DNA of 64,000 bases from contig NZ_QPER01000001.1 in the NCBI RefSeq assembly GCF_009455635.1, positions 1,798,001 through 1,862,000 on the forward strand, in the 5' to 3' direction. Shown here one piece after another: positions 1 to 10,184 of this stretch. Each line of letters starts with the position of its first letter. Position 1 is the first letter of the stretch. Made by a program: the position numbers and the translations under genes. This DNA comes from Paraburkholderia agricolaris (GTDB lineage: Bacteria; Pseudomonadota; Gammaproteobacteria; Burkholderiales; Burkholderiaceae). The notes beneath the pieces are model-generated. The model was not told where the DNA came from and did no database searches. It was given only the letters and a program-made list of their open reading frames with translations.

Positions 1-1
1 G

Positions 2-520
2 AACGTCGTGCACGGTGTGGGGATTCTGTTGCTGGTCGAGAAGCTCGACACGCCGCTGCCGGACAAGGTCGCGCAGACCTGCCTCGTGCTCGACGGCGTG
101 CAGGACGCCGGCAACGTCGGTTCGATTCTGCGCAGCGCGGCCGCAGCCGGGATTCAGCAGGTGTTTTGCGCCCCGGGTACGGCTTACGCATGGTCGTCGA
201 AAGTCCTGCGCTCGGGCATGGGCGCGCATTTTCTGCTGCAAATCCACGAGGATGTCGAGGCACAGGGGTTGATCGAGCGCCTTGCGGTGCCCGTCGTCAT
301 CACGGATTCGCACGGCGCCGAGGCGATCTACGATTGCGATCTGAGCGGTCCGCTCGCGTGGGTGTTCGGCAACGAAGGAGCCGGCGTATCGCAGACCTGG
401 CGCGATGCAGTTTCGTTGCGGGTGACGATTCCTCAGCCGGGCGGCATGGAATCGCTCAATGTGGCGGCTGCGGCGGCTGTCTGTGTATTCGAACAATGCC
501 GCCAGCAGCGCCGCACATGA
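2..520 (+). CDS. SpoU/TrmH-family RNA 2'-O-ribose methyltransferase, C-terminal part
   Basis: The reading frame is open at the left edge, so the gene starts before the window; only about 172 residues of the C-terminal catalytic domain are seen. The three SpoU (SPOUT knot) motifs are present in order: LDGVQDAGNVGSILRSA, then VFGNEGAGVS, then IPQPGGMESLNVAAAAA, which bind S-adenosylmethionine and form the trefoil knot. Proteins of this family methylate the 2'-OH of a ribose in rRNA or tRNA. The target cannot be told from this fragment; in proteobacteria a similar stand-alone protein often modifies 23S rRNA. It converges on ppsR. Confidence 0.9.
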   Translation, partial: NVVHGVGILLLVEKLDTPLPDKVAQTCLVLDGVQDAGNVGSILRSAAAAGIQQVFCAPGTAYAWSSKVLRSGMGAHFLLQIHEDVEAQGLIERLAVPVVITDSHGAEAIYDCDLSGPLAWVFGNEGAGVSQTWRDAVSLRVTIPQPGGMESLNVAAAAAVCVFEQCRQQRRT

Positions 521-540
521 GCCTGCACTGACTTCGGTGT

Positions 541-560
541 GAGGCCGCCTGCGCGGCCTC
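541..560. terminator. GC-rich hairpin between convergent genes
   Basis: Perfect 8-bp stem GAGGCCGC/GCGGCCTC with a CTGC loop lies between the methyltransferase and the convergent ppsR gene. There is no T-run, so it is a candidate shared terminator only. Confidence 0.5.
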
Positions 561-595
561 CCCAGCACCATGCGCGCAGGTAAAACTGGCCACGC

Positions 596-1411
596 TCAAT
601 AAGCCGGCCGATCCAGCTTGATCTCCTGCAGGATCGTCGTCGCGATCTCTTCGATCGACTTATGCGTCGACGAAAGCCACTTCACGCCCTCGCGCCGCAT
701 CATGGCTTCGGCTTCATTGATCTCGTAGCGGCAATTCTCCGGCGCGGCGTATTTGCTGCCCGGCCGGCGCTCGTTGCGAATCTCCGAAAGCCGCTGCGGA
801 TCGATCGACAAACCAAACATCTTTTGCCGATGCGCCAATAGTGGCGTAGGCAGCTTGCCGCGTTCGAAGTCTTCCGGAATCAGTGGATAGTTGGCGGCTT
901 TCACCCCGTACTGCATGGCCAGATACAGGCTCGTCGGCGTTTTGCCGCTGCGCGAAACGCCGACCAGAATCACATCGGCATCGGCCAGATTGCGGTTCGA
1001 TTGACCGTCGTCGTGGGCGAGCGAGAAATTGATGGCCTCGATCCGGTTCTTGTATTCCTCGGTATCGGCGTTCTGGTGGCCGCGGCCCATCGCGTGGCTC
1101 GACTTCAGCTCCAGTTCCTGTTCGAGCGGCTCGACGAAGGTCTGGAACATGTCCAGCACGAGCGCCTTTGAGCCTTTGACGATCTGATTCGAGGCGCTGT
1201 CCACCAGCGTCGTAAAGACGATCGGACGGCGGCCGTCCTGCTCGGTCGCTTCGTTGATCTTTTCGAGCGTGACGTAGGCTTTTTCCGTCGAATCGACGAA
1301 GGGCACGCGAACCAGGCGGAATTTCTGGTCGAACTGGGAGAGGATCGAATGCGCGAAGGTTTCGGCAGTGATCCCGGTACCGTCGGAGACGATGAATACG
1401 GTGGGCGGCAT
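596..1411 (-). CDS. ppsR: PEP synthase regulatory protein (bifunctional kinase/pyrophosphorylase, DUF299)
   Basis: The product (271 aa from the ATG at 1411) belongs to the DUF299 family, which inactivates PEP synthase by ADP-dependent phosphorylation of a threonine and reactivates it by Pi-dependent pyrophosphorylation. The N-terminus [19 protein letters not shown] and the P-loop [11 protein letters not shown] are the family signatures. An upstream in-frame ATG at 1459 would add 16 residues unlike the family, and neither start has a clear ribosome-binding site; 1411 gives the usual length. It is divergent from ppsA, its expected target, which supports the assignment. Confidence 0.93.
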   Translation of the reverse strand: MPPTVFIVSDGTGITAETFAHSILSQFDQKFRLVRVPFVDSTEKAYVTLEKINEATEQDGRRPIVFTTLVDSASNQIVKGSKALVLDMFQTFVEPLEQELELKSSHAMGRGHQNADTEEYKNRIEAINFSLAHDDGQSNRNLADADVILVGVSRSGKTPTSLYLAMQYGVKAANYPLIPEDFERGKLPTPLLAHRQKMFGLSIDPQRLSEIRNERRPGSKYAAPENCRYEINEAEAMMRREGVKWLSSTHKSIEEIATTILQEIKLDRPAY

Positions 1412-1961
1412 CAGTGGGGCTGGGGAACGTGAGCGGGAAAAAGCGCTCGAATGAAACATCGCTGCATTGGCATCGCTGCACGGTGGCTAACCGGAGATTG
1501 CAGCGGCGTCATTTCAGCGCGCCGTGGGCACCGCAATTGCGTCCGGATGGCGGTGGGACCTCGCGAAAGCCTCGCAAGAGCCCGTCAGCCGGTCCGGGGC
1601 GCGATTCGAGGCGCAATTCTCGTCCGACTGTCACATTTTGAGAGTCGGCACGGTAGAATAGCGGCAACCTGTTGGATAAGCAATTGCAGGCGATTGGCGT
1701 CTAACTCACCGCGAACGGTCGGTCAACGCCGCGCTTTGCGCCGGTAACTTGCGGCAAATTGAGAGATTGGGGTGGATCGATCGGTAATTTCGTCCATCCG
1801 CTTTCTACTTCGTGCATCTGGCGCTTTTTGGTCCGCGCGGCCATCTGCGGCGATTGCTTCTCCAACAGGTTGTGCAAGACGCGAGGTCACGCTTCCAATG
1901 GGCGTCTCGCGTTCAAGCCCACTTGCACAGCCGTGAATTTCTTTCACACTTAGGGGCTTGT
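1412..1961. other. 550-bp intergenic region between divergent ppsR and ppsA
   Basis: This must hold both promoters of the divergent pair. I found no convincing ORF or repeat. A GGGCAC-N5-TTGC match at 1526-1541 resembles a sigma-54 element but lies over 400 bp from ppsA and is listed among the rejected items. Confidence 0.6.
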
Positions 1962-4367
1962 ATGACTAACGCAGTTACCGTCGCAAAGGAAGAGGCGTAT
2001 GTAGTTCCGTTTGAGCAGTTGCGGATGACCGATGTGGAGATTGTCGGCGGCAAGAATGCGTCGCTGGGCGAGATGATCAGTCAGCTCGCCGGCGCAGGTG
2101 TTCGCGTGCCGACTGGCTTCGCCACGACGGCACTGGCTTTCCGCGACTTCTTGCAGCACAACAATCTGACAGAACGCATCGCCAAACGCCTCGAAACGCT
2201 CGACGTCGACGACGTGAAGGCGCTCGCCGAGGCGGGTAAGGAAATCCGCCAATGGATTGTCGACGCGCCGATGCAACCGCGTCTGGAAGCGGATATTCGC
2301 GCGGGCTTCGACACCCTGCAAAACAGCTCGCCTGAAGAACTGTCGTTTGCCGTGCGTTCGTCGGCAACGGCGGAAGACTTGCCGGACGCATCGTTCGCGG
2401 GTCAGCAGGAAAGCTATCTCAACGTGGTCGGCATCGACGAGGTGCTCGATCGCATGAAGCACGTGTTCGCGTCGCTGTATAACGACCGTGCTATCTCCTA
2501 TCGCGTTCACAAGGGCTTCACTCACGCTGAAGTCGCGTTGTCCGCAGGCGTGCAGCGCATGGTGCGTTCGGACGTCGGTGCGGCAGGCGTGATGTTCACG
2601 CTGGACACGGAATCCGGCTTCAAGGACGCCGTATTCATCACGTCGAGCTATGGCCTGGGCGAAACGGTCGTGCAGGGCGCCGTGAATCCGGACGAGTTCT
2701 ACGTCTTCAAGACCACGCTCGCACAAGGCAAGTACCCGATCATCCGCCGCTCGATCGGCTCGAAGCTGATCAAGATGGAATTCACCAAGGCCGGCGAGCA
2801 AGGCCGCGTGAAGACCGTCGACGTCGCGCACGAGCAGCGCAACCGTTTCTCGATCACCGACGAAGACGTGATCGAACTCGCGAAATACGCCGTCATTATC
2901 GAAAAGCACTACGAGCGTCCGATGGACATCGAGTGGGGCAAAGACGGCCGCGACGGCAAGATATTCATCCTGCAGGCACGTCCGGAAACGGTGAAGAGTC
3001 AGGCTGCGGGCAAGGCCGAGCAACGCTTCAAGCTGAAGGGCCAGTCGAACGTGCTGGCTACCGGTCGCGCGATCGGCCAGAAGATCGGCGCGGGTCCGGT
3101 GCGTGTGATTCACGATCCGTCGGAAATGGACCGTGTGCAGCCGGGCGACGTGCTGGTGGCCGACATGACCGACCCGAACTGGGAGCCGGTGATGAAGCGC
3201 GCATCCGCCATCGTCACGAACCGTGGCGGCCGGACCTGCCATGCGGCGATTATCGCGCGTGAGCTGGGCGTGCCGGCCGTGGTCGGTTGCGGCGATGCGA
3301 CCGACGTGCTGAAGGAAGGCTCGCTCGTGACCGTGTCGTGCGCTGAAGGCGACGAAGGCAAGATCTACGACGGTCTGCTCGAAACCGAAGTCACCGAAGT
3401 GCAGCGCGGCGAACTGCCGCCGATTCCGGTGAAGATCATGATGAACGTCGGCAATCCGCAACTGGCCTTCGACTTCTCGCAACTGCCGAACGCAGGCGTG
3501 GGTCTGGCACGGCTCGAATTCATCATCAACAACAACATCGGCGTTCACCCGAAGGCGATTCTCGAGTATCCGAACATCGATCAGGACCTGAAGAAGGCCG
3601 TGGAAAGCGTGGCGCGTGGCCATGCATCGCCGCGCGCGTTCTACGTCGACAAACTGACCGAAGGTATCGCAACGATCGCGGCGGCGTTCTATCCGAAGCC
3701 CGTGATCGTGCGTCTGTCGGACTTCAAGTCGAACGAGTACAAGAAGCTGATCGGCGGTTCGCGCTACGAGCCGGACGAAGAAAACCCGATGCTGGGCTTC
3801 CGTGGCGCATCGCGTTACATCGCCGACGACTTCGCCGAAGCGTTCCAGATGGAATGTATCGCGCTGAAGAAGGTGCGTGAGGAGATGGGCCTCGACAACG
3901 TCGAGATCATGGTGCCGTTCGTGCGTACGCTGAAGCAGGCGGAGCGCGTGGTCGGGCTGCTGGAGAAGTTCGGCCTGAAGCGCGGCGAGAAGGGCTTGCG
4001 CCTGATCATGATGTGCGAAGTGCCGTCGAACGCGATTCTCGCCGAAGAATTCCTGCAATTCTTCGACGGCTTCTCGATCGGTTCGAACGACCTGACGCAG
4101 CTCACGCTCGGCCTCGACCGCGACTCGGGCATGGAATTGCTGGCAGTCGATTTCGACGAACGCGACCCGGCGGTGAAGTTCATGCTCAAGCGCGCGATTG
4201 AAACCTGCTTGCGCCTGAACAAGTACGTCGGTATCTGCGGGCAGGGTCCTTCGGATCATCCGGACTTTGCACAGTGGCTGACCGATGAAGGCATCGCGTC
4301 GATCTCGCTGAACCCGGATTCGATCATCGAGACGTGGCAGCAACTGGCGAAATCGCTGAAGAAGTAA
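1962..4367 (+). CDS. ppsA: Phosphoenolpyruvate synthase
   Basis: Converts pyruvate, ATP and water to phosphoenolpyruvate, AMP and phosphate, the entry to gluconeogenesis. The 801-residue product has the family's order: N-terminal ATP-binding domain, central phosphohistidine domain with [15 protein letters not shown] (catalytic His about residue 427), and a C-terminal PEP/pyruvate barrel with [17 protein letters not shown] and the [12 protein letters not shown] loop. The ATG at 1962 is chosen because it follows an AGGGG at 1952-1956 and matches the family N-terminus; a longer frame opens at 1812 but reads through unrelated sequence. A strong hairpin follows. Activity is probably controlled by the divergent PpsR. 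Confidence 0.96.
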   Translation: MTNAVTVAKEEAYVVPFEQLRMTDVEIVGGKNASLGEMISQLAGAGVRVPTGFATTALAFRDFLQHNNLTERIAKRLETLDVDDVKALAEAGKEIRQWIVDAPMQPRLEADIRAGFDTLQNSSPEELSFAVRSSATAEDLPDASFAGQQESYLNVVGIDEVLDRMKHVFASLYNDRAISYRVHKGFTHAEVALSAGVQRMVRSDVGAAGVMFTLDTESGFKDAVFITSSYGLGETVVQGAVNPDEFYVFKTTLAQGKYPIIRRSIGSKLIKMEFTKAGEQGRVKTVDVAHEQRNRFSITDEDVIELAKYAVIIEKHYERPMDIEWGKDGRDGKIFILQARPETVKSQAAGKAEQRFKLKGQSNVLATGRAIGQKIGAGPVRVIHDPSEMDRVQPGDVLVADMTDPNWEPVMKRASAIVTNRGGRTCHAAIIARELGVPAVVGCGDATDVLKEGSLVTVSCAEGDEGKIYDGLLETEVTEVQRGELPPIPVKIMMNVGNPQLAFDFSQLPNAGVGLARLEFIINNNIGVHPKAILEYPNIDQDLKKAVESVARGHASPRAFYVDKLTEGIATIAAAFYPKPVIVRLSDFKSNEYKKLIGGSRYEPDEENPMLGFRGASRYIADDFAEAFQMECIALKKVREEMGLDNVEIMVPFVRTLKQAERVVGLLEKFGLKRGEKGLRLIMMCEVPSNAILAEEFLQFFDGFSIGSNDLTQLTLGLDRDSGMELLAVDFDERDPAVKFMLKRAIETCLRLNKYVGICGQGPSDHPDFAQWLTDEGIASISLNPDSIIETWQQLAKSLKK

Positions 4368-4480
4368 TTGAGCACCGGGCGGAGGCCCGATAAGCAGCTT
4401 GCATAAAGGGCGGTGCGGTACGTCAAAAGCACGTAAAAGCGTGCTGCGCTGCCCGGTAATATGCACCCGCTTCGTGCTAT

Positions 4481-4508
4481 AAACACCCCGGTAGATCCGG
4501 GGTGTTTT
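4481..4508 (+). terminator. Rho-independent terminator of ppsA
   Basis: Perfect 11-bp stem AAACACCCCGG/CCGGGGTGTTT with a TAGAT loop, followed by a short T-rich stretch. It ends only 17 bp before the next start codon, so it separates ppsA from the NfeD/SPFH pair. Confidence 0.85.
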
Positions 4509-4525
4509 GCTTTGTGGAGATCAAC

Positions 4526-4981
4526 ATGGCGCCAGGTGGATTGTTCTGGTGGATCGGAGCAGGTGTGCTTGTCGTGCTGGAGTTGATCAGCGGCACGTTC
4601 TATTTGCTGATGATCGCGTTGGGTTGTGTGGCGGCCGCTATTGCCCATATAGCGGGTGCCGCCGCCGATCTACAGTTTGCGATTGCAGCCGTCGTGGCGC
4701 TGGCCGCGGTGCTGTTGCTGAGGCGCTCGCGCTTCGGGCGCAGAACGCGCAAGGAGGCGTCGAAGAACCCTGACGTCAATCTGGATATCGGCCAGACTCT
4801 GGCCGTGCCGGCGTGGCACGAGCACCGGGCGCGCGCCAATTACCGCGGCGCTGCCTGGGACGTCGAACTGGCCGCCGGCGAGCCCGAAGATGCGCAGCTT
4901 TATGAAATCGTCGAGATGCGCGGCAGTTGCCTTGTGGTCGTGGCCAGCCGGCAGGCGAAAACCGGGGTGACGGTGGACTGA
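4526..4981 (+). CDS. NfeD-family membrane protein
   Basis: The 151-residue protein has two to three hydrophobic segments (about residues 8-30 and 35-68), a basic stop (RRSRFGRRTRK) and a C-terminal soluble beta-rich domain of the NfeD OB-fold type (GQTLAVPAWHEHRARANYRGAAWDVEL). NfeD-like proteins are encoded next to SPFH/stomatin proteins and are thought to act with them in the membrane; the next gene is exactly such a partner. The start at 4526 follows GGAG at 4516-4519; an in-frame GTG at 4502 lies inside the terminator stem and is unlikely. Confidence 0.9.
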   Translation: MAPGGLFWWIGAGVLVVLELISGTFYLLMIALGCVAAAIAHIAGAAADLQFAIAAVVALAAVLLLRRSRFGRRTRKEASKNPDVNLDIGQTLAVPAWHEHRARANYRGAAWDVELAAGEPEDAQLYEIVEMRGSCLVVVASRQAKTGVTVD

Positions 4982-5056
4982 GCGTGCACCCATGTGTGCA
5001 CCAACGCGTGCACAAAACGACGTACAACTATTCGAACTACGGACCGGAGGTCAGTA

Positions 5057-5989
5057 ATGGACTCAACCATCGTCGCGGCGGTGCTTCTGCTTATCGTGAT
5101 CGTGCTGGCGGCACAGACACTCAAGATCGTGCCGCAGCAGCATGCGTGGGTGCTGGAGCGGCTTGGCCGCTATCACCGTACGCTGACGCCAGGCTTGAGC
5201 TTTGCGTTTCCGTTCGTCGACCGGATCGCGTACAAGCACATCCTCAAGGAAATTCCGCTCGAAGTGCCGAGCCAAGTGTGTATTACGCGCGACAACACGC
5301 AATTGCAGGTGGATGGCGTGCTGTATTTCCAGGTCACCGATCCCATGAAGGCGTCGTACGGTTCGAGCAACTTCGTGTTCGCGATTACGCAGTTGTCGCA
5401 GACCACGCTGCGTTCGGTGATCGGCAAGCTCGAGCTCGACAAGACGTTCGAAGAGCGTGATTTCATCAATCACAGCATCGTGTCGTCGCTCGATGAAGCC
5501 GCGTCGAACTGGGGCGTCAAGGTGCTGCGCTACGAGATCAAGGATCTGACGCCGCCGAAGGAAATTCTTCACGCAATGCAGGCGCAGATCACCGCTGAGC
5601 GCGAAAAGCGCGCGCTGATCGCAGCATCCGAAGGGCGTAAGCAGGAGCAGATCAATATCGCGTCCGGTGGCCGCGAGGCGGCGATCCAGAAATCCGAAGG
5701 CGAACGGCAGGCGGCGATCAATCAGGCGCAAGGGCAGGCGTCGGCGATTCTGGCGGTGGCCGAGGCTAACTCGCAGGCGATTCAGAAAATCGCTGCGGCA
5801 ATCCAGTCGAACGGCGGGATGGAAGCCGTGAACCTGAAGGTGGCCGAGCAGTACGTGAACGCGTTCGGCAACCTGGCCAAGCAGGGCACCACGCTGATCG
5901 TGCCGGGCAACCTGGCGGATATGAGTTCGATGATCGCCTCGGCGCTGACGATCGTGAATAAAGGGAAGGGCGCTTCCGAAGTGCGCTGA
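5057..5989 (+). CDS. SPFH/stomatin-like (paraslipin) membrane protein
   Basis: The 310-residue protein starts with one transmembrane segment (STIVAAVLLLIVIVLAAQTL), followed by the SPFH/Band-7 domain (VPQQHAWVLERLGRYHRTLTPGLSF onward) and a long Ala/Gln/Glu-rich coiled coil (about residues 175-245) typical of HflK/C-like and stomatin oligomers. It probably forms ring-like assemblies in the inner membrane with the NfeD protein encoded 75 bp upstream. The start is fixed by GGAGG at 5046-5050; a longer frame from 4994 lacks this. It ends before a strong bidirectional terminator. Confidence 0.92.
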   Translation: MDSTIVAAVLLLIVIVLAAQTLKIVPQQHAWVLERLGRYHRTLTPGLSFAFPFVDRIAYKHILKEIPLEVPSQVCITRDNTQLQVDGVLYFQVTDPMKASYGSSNFVFAITQLSQTTLRSVIGKLELDKTFEERDFINHSIVSSLDEAASNWGVKVLRYEIKDLTPPKEILHAMQAQITAEREKRALIAASEGRKQEQINIASGGREAAIQKSEGERQAAINQAQGQASAILAVAEANSQAIQKIAAAIQSNGGMEAVNLKVAEQYVNAFGNLAKQGTTLIVPGNLADMSSMIASALTIVNKGKGASEVR

Positions 5990-6007
5990 TTCAGCTTTTT
6001 CCGCTCA

Positions 6008-6042
6008 AAAAAATGGCCCGCTTATTTTGCGGGCCATTTTTT
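6008..6042. terminator. Bidirectional rho-independent terminator
   Basis: Perfect 14-bp stem whose GC core is TGGCCCGC/GCGGGCCA, flanked by an A-run on the left and a T-run on the right, with a TTATTTT loop. It sits between the convergent SPFH gene and smpB and can serve both strands. Confidence 0.95.
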
Positions 6043-6057
6043 ATTGAAGCACCACGA

Positions 6058-6504
6058 TTACGTGGCTGAGCGCATCAGGCGCGCCTTCTCGCGTTCCCAG
6101 TCGCGCTTCTTTTCCGTTTCGCGCTTGTCGTGCTGCTTCTTGCCCTTGGCCAAGCCGATTTCGCATTTGACACGGCCGCCCTTGTAGTGGAAGTTCAGCG
6201 GCACGAGCGTGTAGCCGCGCTGCTCGACTTTGCCGATCAGTTTGCTGATTTCCTCGCTATGCAGCAGCAGCTTGCGCGTGCGCACCGGGTCCGGGTGGAT
6301 GTGGGTCGAGGCTTCGGGCAGCGGGCTGATGTGCGTGCCGATCAGGAACAGTTCGTTGTTCTTGATCACCACATAGCCTTCCTTGATCTGGCCACGCCCG
6401 GCGCGCAGGGCTTTGACCTCCCATCCTTCGAGCACGAGCCCTGCTTCGTAGCGTTCTTCGACCGAATAGTCGTAGAAGGCTTTTCTGTTGTCTATGATGC
6501 TCAT
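6058..6504 (-). CDS. smpB: SsrA-binding protein SmpB
   Basis: SmpB binds tmRNA and delivers it to stalled ribosomes for trans-translation. The 148-residue product has the expected length, the N-terminal [27 protein letters not shown] barrel segment, the central [10 protein letters not shown] region and a Lys/Arg-rich C-terminal tail ([25 protein letters not shown]) that inserts in the mRNA channel. It is divergent from ratA, a common proteobacterial arrangement. The tmRNA gene itself was not found in this window. Confidence 0.97.
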   Translation of the reverse strand: MSIIDNRKAFYDYSVEERYEAGLVLEGWEVKALRAGRGQIKEGYVVIKNNELFLIGTHISPLPEASTHIHPDPVRTRKLLLHSEEISKLIGKVEQRGYTLVPLNFHYKGGRVKCEIGLAKGKKQHDKRETEKKRDWEREKARLMRSAT

Positions 6505-6604
6505 GAATGGAAAGTGCCCAACTCGTTTAAAATCACGATTTTAGCAAAGCGAGGCGAGGAAAGCCCGCGGCGCTTGCCCACCCTTGCCACGCGCTGTTCA
6601 ATTT

Positions 6605-7042
6605 ATGGCAGATGTCCAGAAAACCGTGTTGATCCGCCATTCGGCGGAACAGATGTTCGACCTCGTTACCGACGTCGCCGATTACCCCAACTTCCTGCCC
6701 TGGTGCGGGGGTGTCGAAATTCGCCGCCAGGACGAAACCGGCATGGAGGCGAAGATCGATATCAACTTCAAGGGCATCAAGCAGCATTTCGCCACCCGCA
6801 ACAGCATGGAGCGGCCCACGCGCATCGATATGGAGTTCGCTGACGGCCCGTTTCGCAAATTCACCGGCTTCTGGCGTTTCACGCCGCTGCGGGCGGATGC
6901 CTGCAAGATCGAATTCGCGTTGCACTACGAATTCACCAACATCATTCTCGAGAAGATCATCGGGCCGGTGTTCAGCCACATTGCCAACACCTTCGTCGAA
7001 TCGTTCGTGAAGCGCGCCGATCAGCGCTACGGTAAGGCATGA
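6605..7042 (+). CDS. ratA: RatA/COQ10-like START-domain protein
   Basis: The 145-residue protein is a single polyketide-cyclase/START fold of the type II toxin RatA and coenzyme-Q-binding COQ10 family: it begins MADVQKTVLIRHSAEQMFDLVTDVADYPNFLPWC, with the conserved DYPNFLPWC segment. In E. coli RatA binds 50S subunits and blocks 70S assembly, while homologues help ubiquinone biosynthesis or respiration; which role holds here is not decidable. It is divergent from smpB and overlaps rnfH by 4 bp (ATGA). The in-frame start at 6584 is unlikely because the family N-terminus begins at 6605. Confidence 0.9.
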   Translation: MADVQKTVLIRHSAEQMFDLVTDVADYPNFLPWCGGVEIRRQDETGMEAKIDINFKGIKQHFATRNSMERPTRIDMEFADGPFRKFTGFWRFTPLRADACKIEFALHYEFTNIILEKIIGPVFSHIANTFVESFVKRADQRYGKA

Positions 7043-7371
7043 GCGCGCGCTTGTCGATTGAAGTCTGCTACGCGCTTGCCAATGAGCAGACGCTGATCGC
7101 CGTGGACTTGCCGGAAGGCGCCACGCTGCAGCAGGCGCTCGACGCAAGCGGCATCTTGCAGCGTTACCCGCAGATCGATCTGGGCACGCAGAAAGTAGGC
7201 GTGTTCGGCAAGCTCAAGCCGTTGGATACGGTGCTAGCCGACCATGATCGCGTCGAGATTTACCGGCCGCTGCTGGTGGATCCGAAGCTCTCGCGTCAAC
7301 GGCGCGTCGAAAAGACGCGCAAGGCGGGTTCAATCGAAGGGCGCCGCTGGCAGAACAAGGATTCGCGTTAG
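7039..7371 (+). CDS. rnfH: RnfH-family ubiquitin-like protein (RatB-like)
   Basis: The 110-residue protein has the beta-grasp fold signature of the RnfH/UPF0125 family (SIEVCYALANEQTLIAVDLPEGATLQQALDAS, then VGVFGKLKPLDTVLADHDRVEIYRPLLVDPK). It is translationally coupled to ratA through an ATGA overlap, as in many proteobacteria. The precise function of the family is unsettled. The basic C-terminus (RQRRVEKTRKAGSIEGRRW) is typical. It ends 11 bp from the convergent transporter gene. Confidence 0.9.
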   Translation: MSARLSIEVCYALANEQTLIAVDLPEGATLQQALDASGILQRYPQIDLGTQKVGVFGKLKPLDTVLADHDRVEIYRPLLVDPKLSRQRRVEKTRKAGSIEGRRWQNKDSR

Positions 7372-7382
7372 CGGCCAATGCG

Positions 7383-8360
7383 CTAGTGCGCGGACGGCTG
7401 CGCCTTGTCCTCGATCGATACGGTGCCGGACGTGCCGTCGTCCGCATGCTGGCGCACCGACCAGCACACCCCCGCCACCAGCAGCAGGATCGCCGCGGTT
7501 TCCAGTGGGCGTGGCAGGCGCTGGTCGTAGATGAACGCGTAGAGCAGCGCGAATAGCGTTTCGAACACGATCATCTGGCCGGACAGGGTCAGCGGCAGCC
7601 GCTTCGACGCGGCGTTCCACAGCCCGTTGCCAAGCCACGACGCGCCGACCGCAAGGCCCAGATTCAGCATCCAGAAGGTATGCCAGCGCGCGTCGCCGAG
7701 CGGTGCCTGCAGGGCGCCAGACGGCATGACGGCGACTACCAGCCACAATGCCGCGCCGAGCGCGCCGGTCACCACACCCCATAGCACCGACCACTCGTTA
7801 CCGCTGAAATGCGTCTGGCGCTGCAGGTAGCGGGCGTTTTCGACGGCAAACCACGTCCAGCAGGCGAGCGCGCCGACCGCGCAGGCGAGGCCGAGGAGTT
7901 TTGTCGCGATACTCACGGGCGCGCTGTCTGCGACCGTGAAGACGTCGATGTTGATGCAGGCGATGCCGGCCACCACCAGGCAAAGAGGCCATACGAGGCG
8001 GGCGAGCGGCACGGCGCCGTGATCGCGCCGGCCGAGCAGCGTCACCGTGACCGGCAGCACCCCGACGATCAGCGAGGCCGGCGCGATGCCGATCATATGG
8101 ACCGCCGCGGTCAGCAGCAAGTAGTAGAGCAGGTTGCCGGCCAGCGCCAGTTTGACCAGCGCGCCGAGATCCTCCCGGGTCAGGCGTTTGACCAGCGAGC
8201 GTGCCATCGGCAGCGCGGCGGCCAGCGAAACGATGCCGTACATCGTGTAGCGGCCGGCGCTCAGCAGCAGCGGCGAAAAATCGGGCAGCACGCGCGGCAC
8301 CAGAAACACCATGCCCCATAAGGCCCCGGCCATTACTCCATATGCCACACCGCGCTGCAT
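7383..8360 (-). CDS. EamA/DMT-superfamily transporter
   Basis: A 325-residue inner-membrane protein with about ten hydrophobic segments arranged as two EamA repeats (first from AGALWGMVFLVPRVL, second around SWLGNGLWNAASKRLPLTLSG). DMT-superfamily members export or import metabolites such as amino acids or sugars; no substrate can be inferred. The start at 8360 is preferred because an AGGGGC precedes it and the first membrane segment begins right after; an in-frame start at 8513 would add a charged 51-residue extension. Confidence 0.85.
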   Translation of the reverse strand: MQRGVAYGVMAGALWGMVFLVPRVLPDFSPLLLSAGRYTMYGIVSLAAALPMARSLVKRLTREDLGALVKLALAGNLLYYLLLTAAVHMIGIAPASLIVGVLPVTVTLLGRRDHGAVPLARLVWPLCLVVAGIACINIDVFTVADSAPVSIATKLLGLACAVGALACWTWFAVENARYLQRQTHFSGNEWSVLWGVVTGALGAALWLVVAVMPSGALQAPLGDARWHTFWMLNLGLAVGASWLGNGLWNAASKRLPLTLSGQMIVFETLFALLYAFIYDQRLPRPLETAAILLLVAGVCWSVRQHADDGTSGTVSIEDKAQPSAH

Positions 8361-8717
8361 TGACTGCCCCTGCAAGAAAACTGGAATGGTCGGCAGAATA
8401 GCCGTTTGGCGGGCCGGGCGTCTTGTTTGATTCTGCATTCCAGCGGTTTTATCCGGCGTTTTCAGCCGCCTTTTAACTTCCGGGCGGTGGCCCGGGGCGT
8501 GAGAGTCTGTCAAATTGCGCGCGTTTGAGCCGTGGGGAGTCTCCTTGCACCCGAACGCGCAAACGAAACCGGATCGAACTCGAGGCGAACGCGGAACCGA
8601 AATCGGAAGGGGTAAAGTCGTGAAAAAAATCCCCCGAAATTCGCTAAGCTGCTGTTAGTGCAGTGAAAACCGGGGAGGTATCGCGTATAATTCGCTTTTG
8701 CGCCTATAGGATTTGCC
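8361..8717. other. 357-bp intergenic region between the DMT transporter and guaB
   Basis: Holds the divergent promoters of the transporter and guaB. I saw no further gene, repeat or recognisable riboswitch. Confidence 0.5.
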
Positions 8718-10178
8718 ATGCGTCTGATCCAAACAGCACTCACGTTCGATGACGTGCTCCTCGTCCCGGCTTTCTCCGATGTTTTGCCGCGCGACACCAG
8801 CCTCAAGACCCGGCTGACCCGCAACATCTCCCTGAATATGCCGCTCGTGTCCGCCGCCATGGACACCGTCACCGAAGCCCGTCTCGCGATCGCGATGGCG
8901 CAAATGGGTGGCGTGGGCATCATCCACAAGAACCTCACCGCGGCTGAACAGGCGGCTGAAGTTGCCAAGGTCAAGCGCTTCGAATCGGGCGTCGTGCGCG
9001 ATCCGATCACCGTGCCGCCGCAAATGAAGGTGCGCGACGTCATTGCGCTGTCACGCCAGCATGGCATTTCGGGCTTCCCGGTCGTCGAAGGCGCGCAACT
9101 GGTCGGCATCGTCACGAACCGCGACTTGCGTTTTGAAGAGCGTCTGGACGAGCCGGTGCGCAACATCATGACGCCGCGCGAGCGCCTCGTCACCGTCAAG
9201 GAAGGCACGCCGCTCGCCGAAGCCAAGGCGCTGATGCACAGCCATCGCCTTGAGCGCGTGCTGGTCATCAACGACGCATTCGAACTGCGCGGCCTGATGA
9301 CCGTCAAGGACATCACCAAGCAAACCGAGCACCCGGACGCGTGTAAAGACGAGCACGGCAAGCTGCGCGCGGGCGCGGCGGTCGGCGTGGGCGAAGACAA
9401 CGAAGAACGCGTTGAGCTGCTGGTGCAGGCCGGCGTCGACGTCATCGTGGTCGACACGGCGCATGGCCACAGCAAGGGCGTGCTCGAGCGCGTTCGCTGG
9501 GTCAAGCAGAACTTCCCGCACGTTGAAGTGATCGGCGGCAACATCGCCACGGCCGCGGCGGCCAAGGCGCTGGTCGAATACGGCGCAGACGGCGTGAAGG
9601 TCGGCATCGGCCCGGGCTCGATCTGCACGACGCGGATCGTTGCCGGTGTGGGTGTGCCGCAGGTCACGGCGATCTCGAACGTGTCGGAAGCGCTCAAGGG
9701 CACCGGCGTGCCGGTCATCGCCGACGGTGGCGTGCGATTCTCGGGCGACGTCAGCAAGGCGCTGGCCGCCGGCGCGAATTCCGTGATGATGGGCAGCATG
9801 TTCGCCGGCACCGAAGAAGCGCCGGGCGACGTGTTCCTGTTCCAGGGCCGTCAATACAAGTCGTACCGTGGCATGGGCTCGGTCGGCGCGATGAAGGACG
9901 GTGCTGCAGACCGCTATTTCCAGGACAATTCCGCGAACATCGACAAGCTGGTGCCGGAAGGTATCGAAGGCCGCGTCGCCTACAAGGGTTCGGTCAACGC
10001 AATCCTGTTCCAGCTGATCGGCGGCGTGCGCGCCAGCATGGGCTACTGCGGCTGCCGCACCATCGCGGAGATGAACGACAAGGCCGAGTTCGTGCAGATC
10101 ACGGGTGCGGGCTTGCGCGAGTCGCACGTGCATGATGTGCAGATCACCAAGGAAGCGCCCAACTACCACGTGGACTAA
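8718..10178 (+). CDS. guaB: IMP dehydrogenase
   Basis: Oxidises IMP to XMP with NAD+, the first committed step to GMP. The 486-residue protein has the family's usual length: catalytic barrel start [26 protein letters not shown], two inserted CBS domains (about residues 95-205, e.g. [18 protein letters not shown]), the active-site loop [20 protein letters not shown] with Cys about 303, and the C-terminal flap ([10 protein letters not shown]). It is followed after 6 bp by a membrane-protein gene and then by guaA, giving a purine block. Confidence 0.98.
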   Translation: MRLIQTALTFDDVLLVPAFSDVLPRDTSLKTRLTRNISLNMPLVSAAMDTVTEARLAIAMAQMGGVGIIHKNLTAAEQAAEVAKVKRFESGVVRDPITVPPQMKVRDVIALSRQHGISGFPVVEGAQLVGIVTNRDLRFEERLDEPVRNIMTPRERLVTVKEGTPLAEAKALMHSHRLERVLVINDAFELRGLMTVKDITKQTEHPDACKDEHGKLRAGAAVGVGEDNEERVELLVQAGVDVIVVDTAHGHSKGVLERVRWVKQNFPHVEVIGGNIATAAAAKALVEYGADGVKVGIGPGSICTTRIVAGVGVPQVTAISNVSEALKGTGVPVIADGGVRFSGDVSKALAAGANSVMMGSMFAGTEEAPGDVFLFQGRQYKSYRGMGSVGAMKDGAADRYFQDNSANIDKLVPEGIEGRVAYKGSVNAILFQLIGGVRASMGYCGCRTIAEMNDKAEFVQITGAGLRESHVHDVQITKEAPNYHVD

Positions 10179-10184
10179 ACGCCA

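Noticed and set aside
1526..1541. GGGCAC-N5-TTGC match upstream of ppsA
   Set aside because: One mismatch, over 400 bp from the gene and no UAS-like site beside it; about one such match is expected by chance in the window.
1950..4466. 838-codon open frame on the minus strand opposite ppsA
   Set aside because: A GC-rich antisense shadow of ppsA: His/Arg/Asp-rich, no family resemblance.
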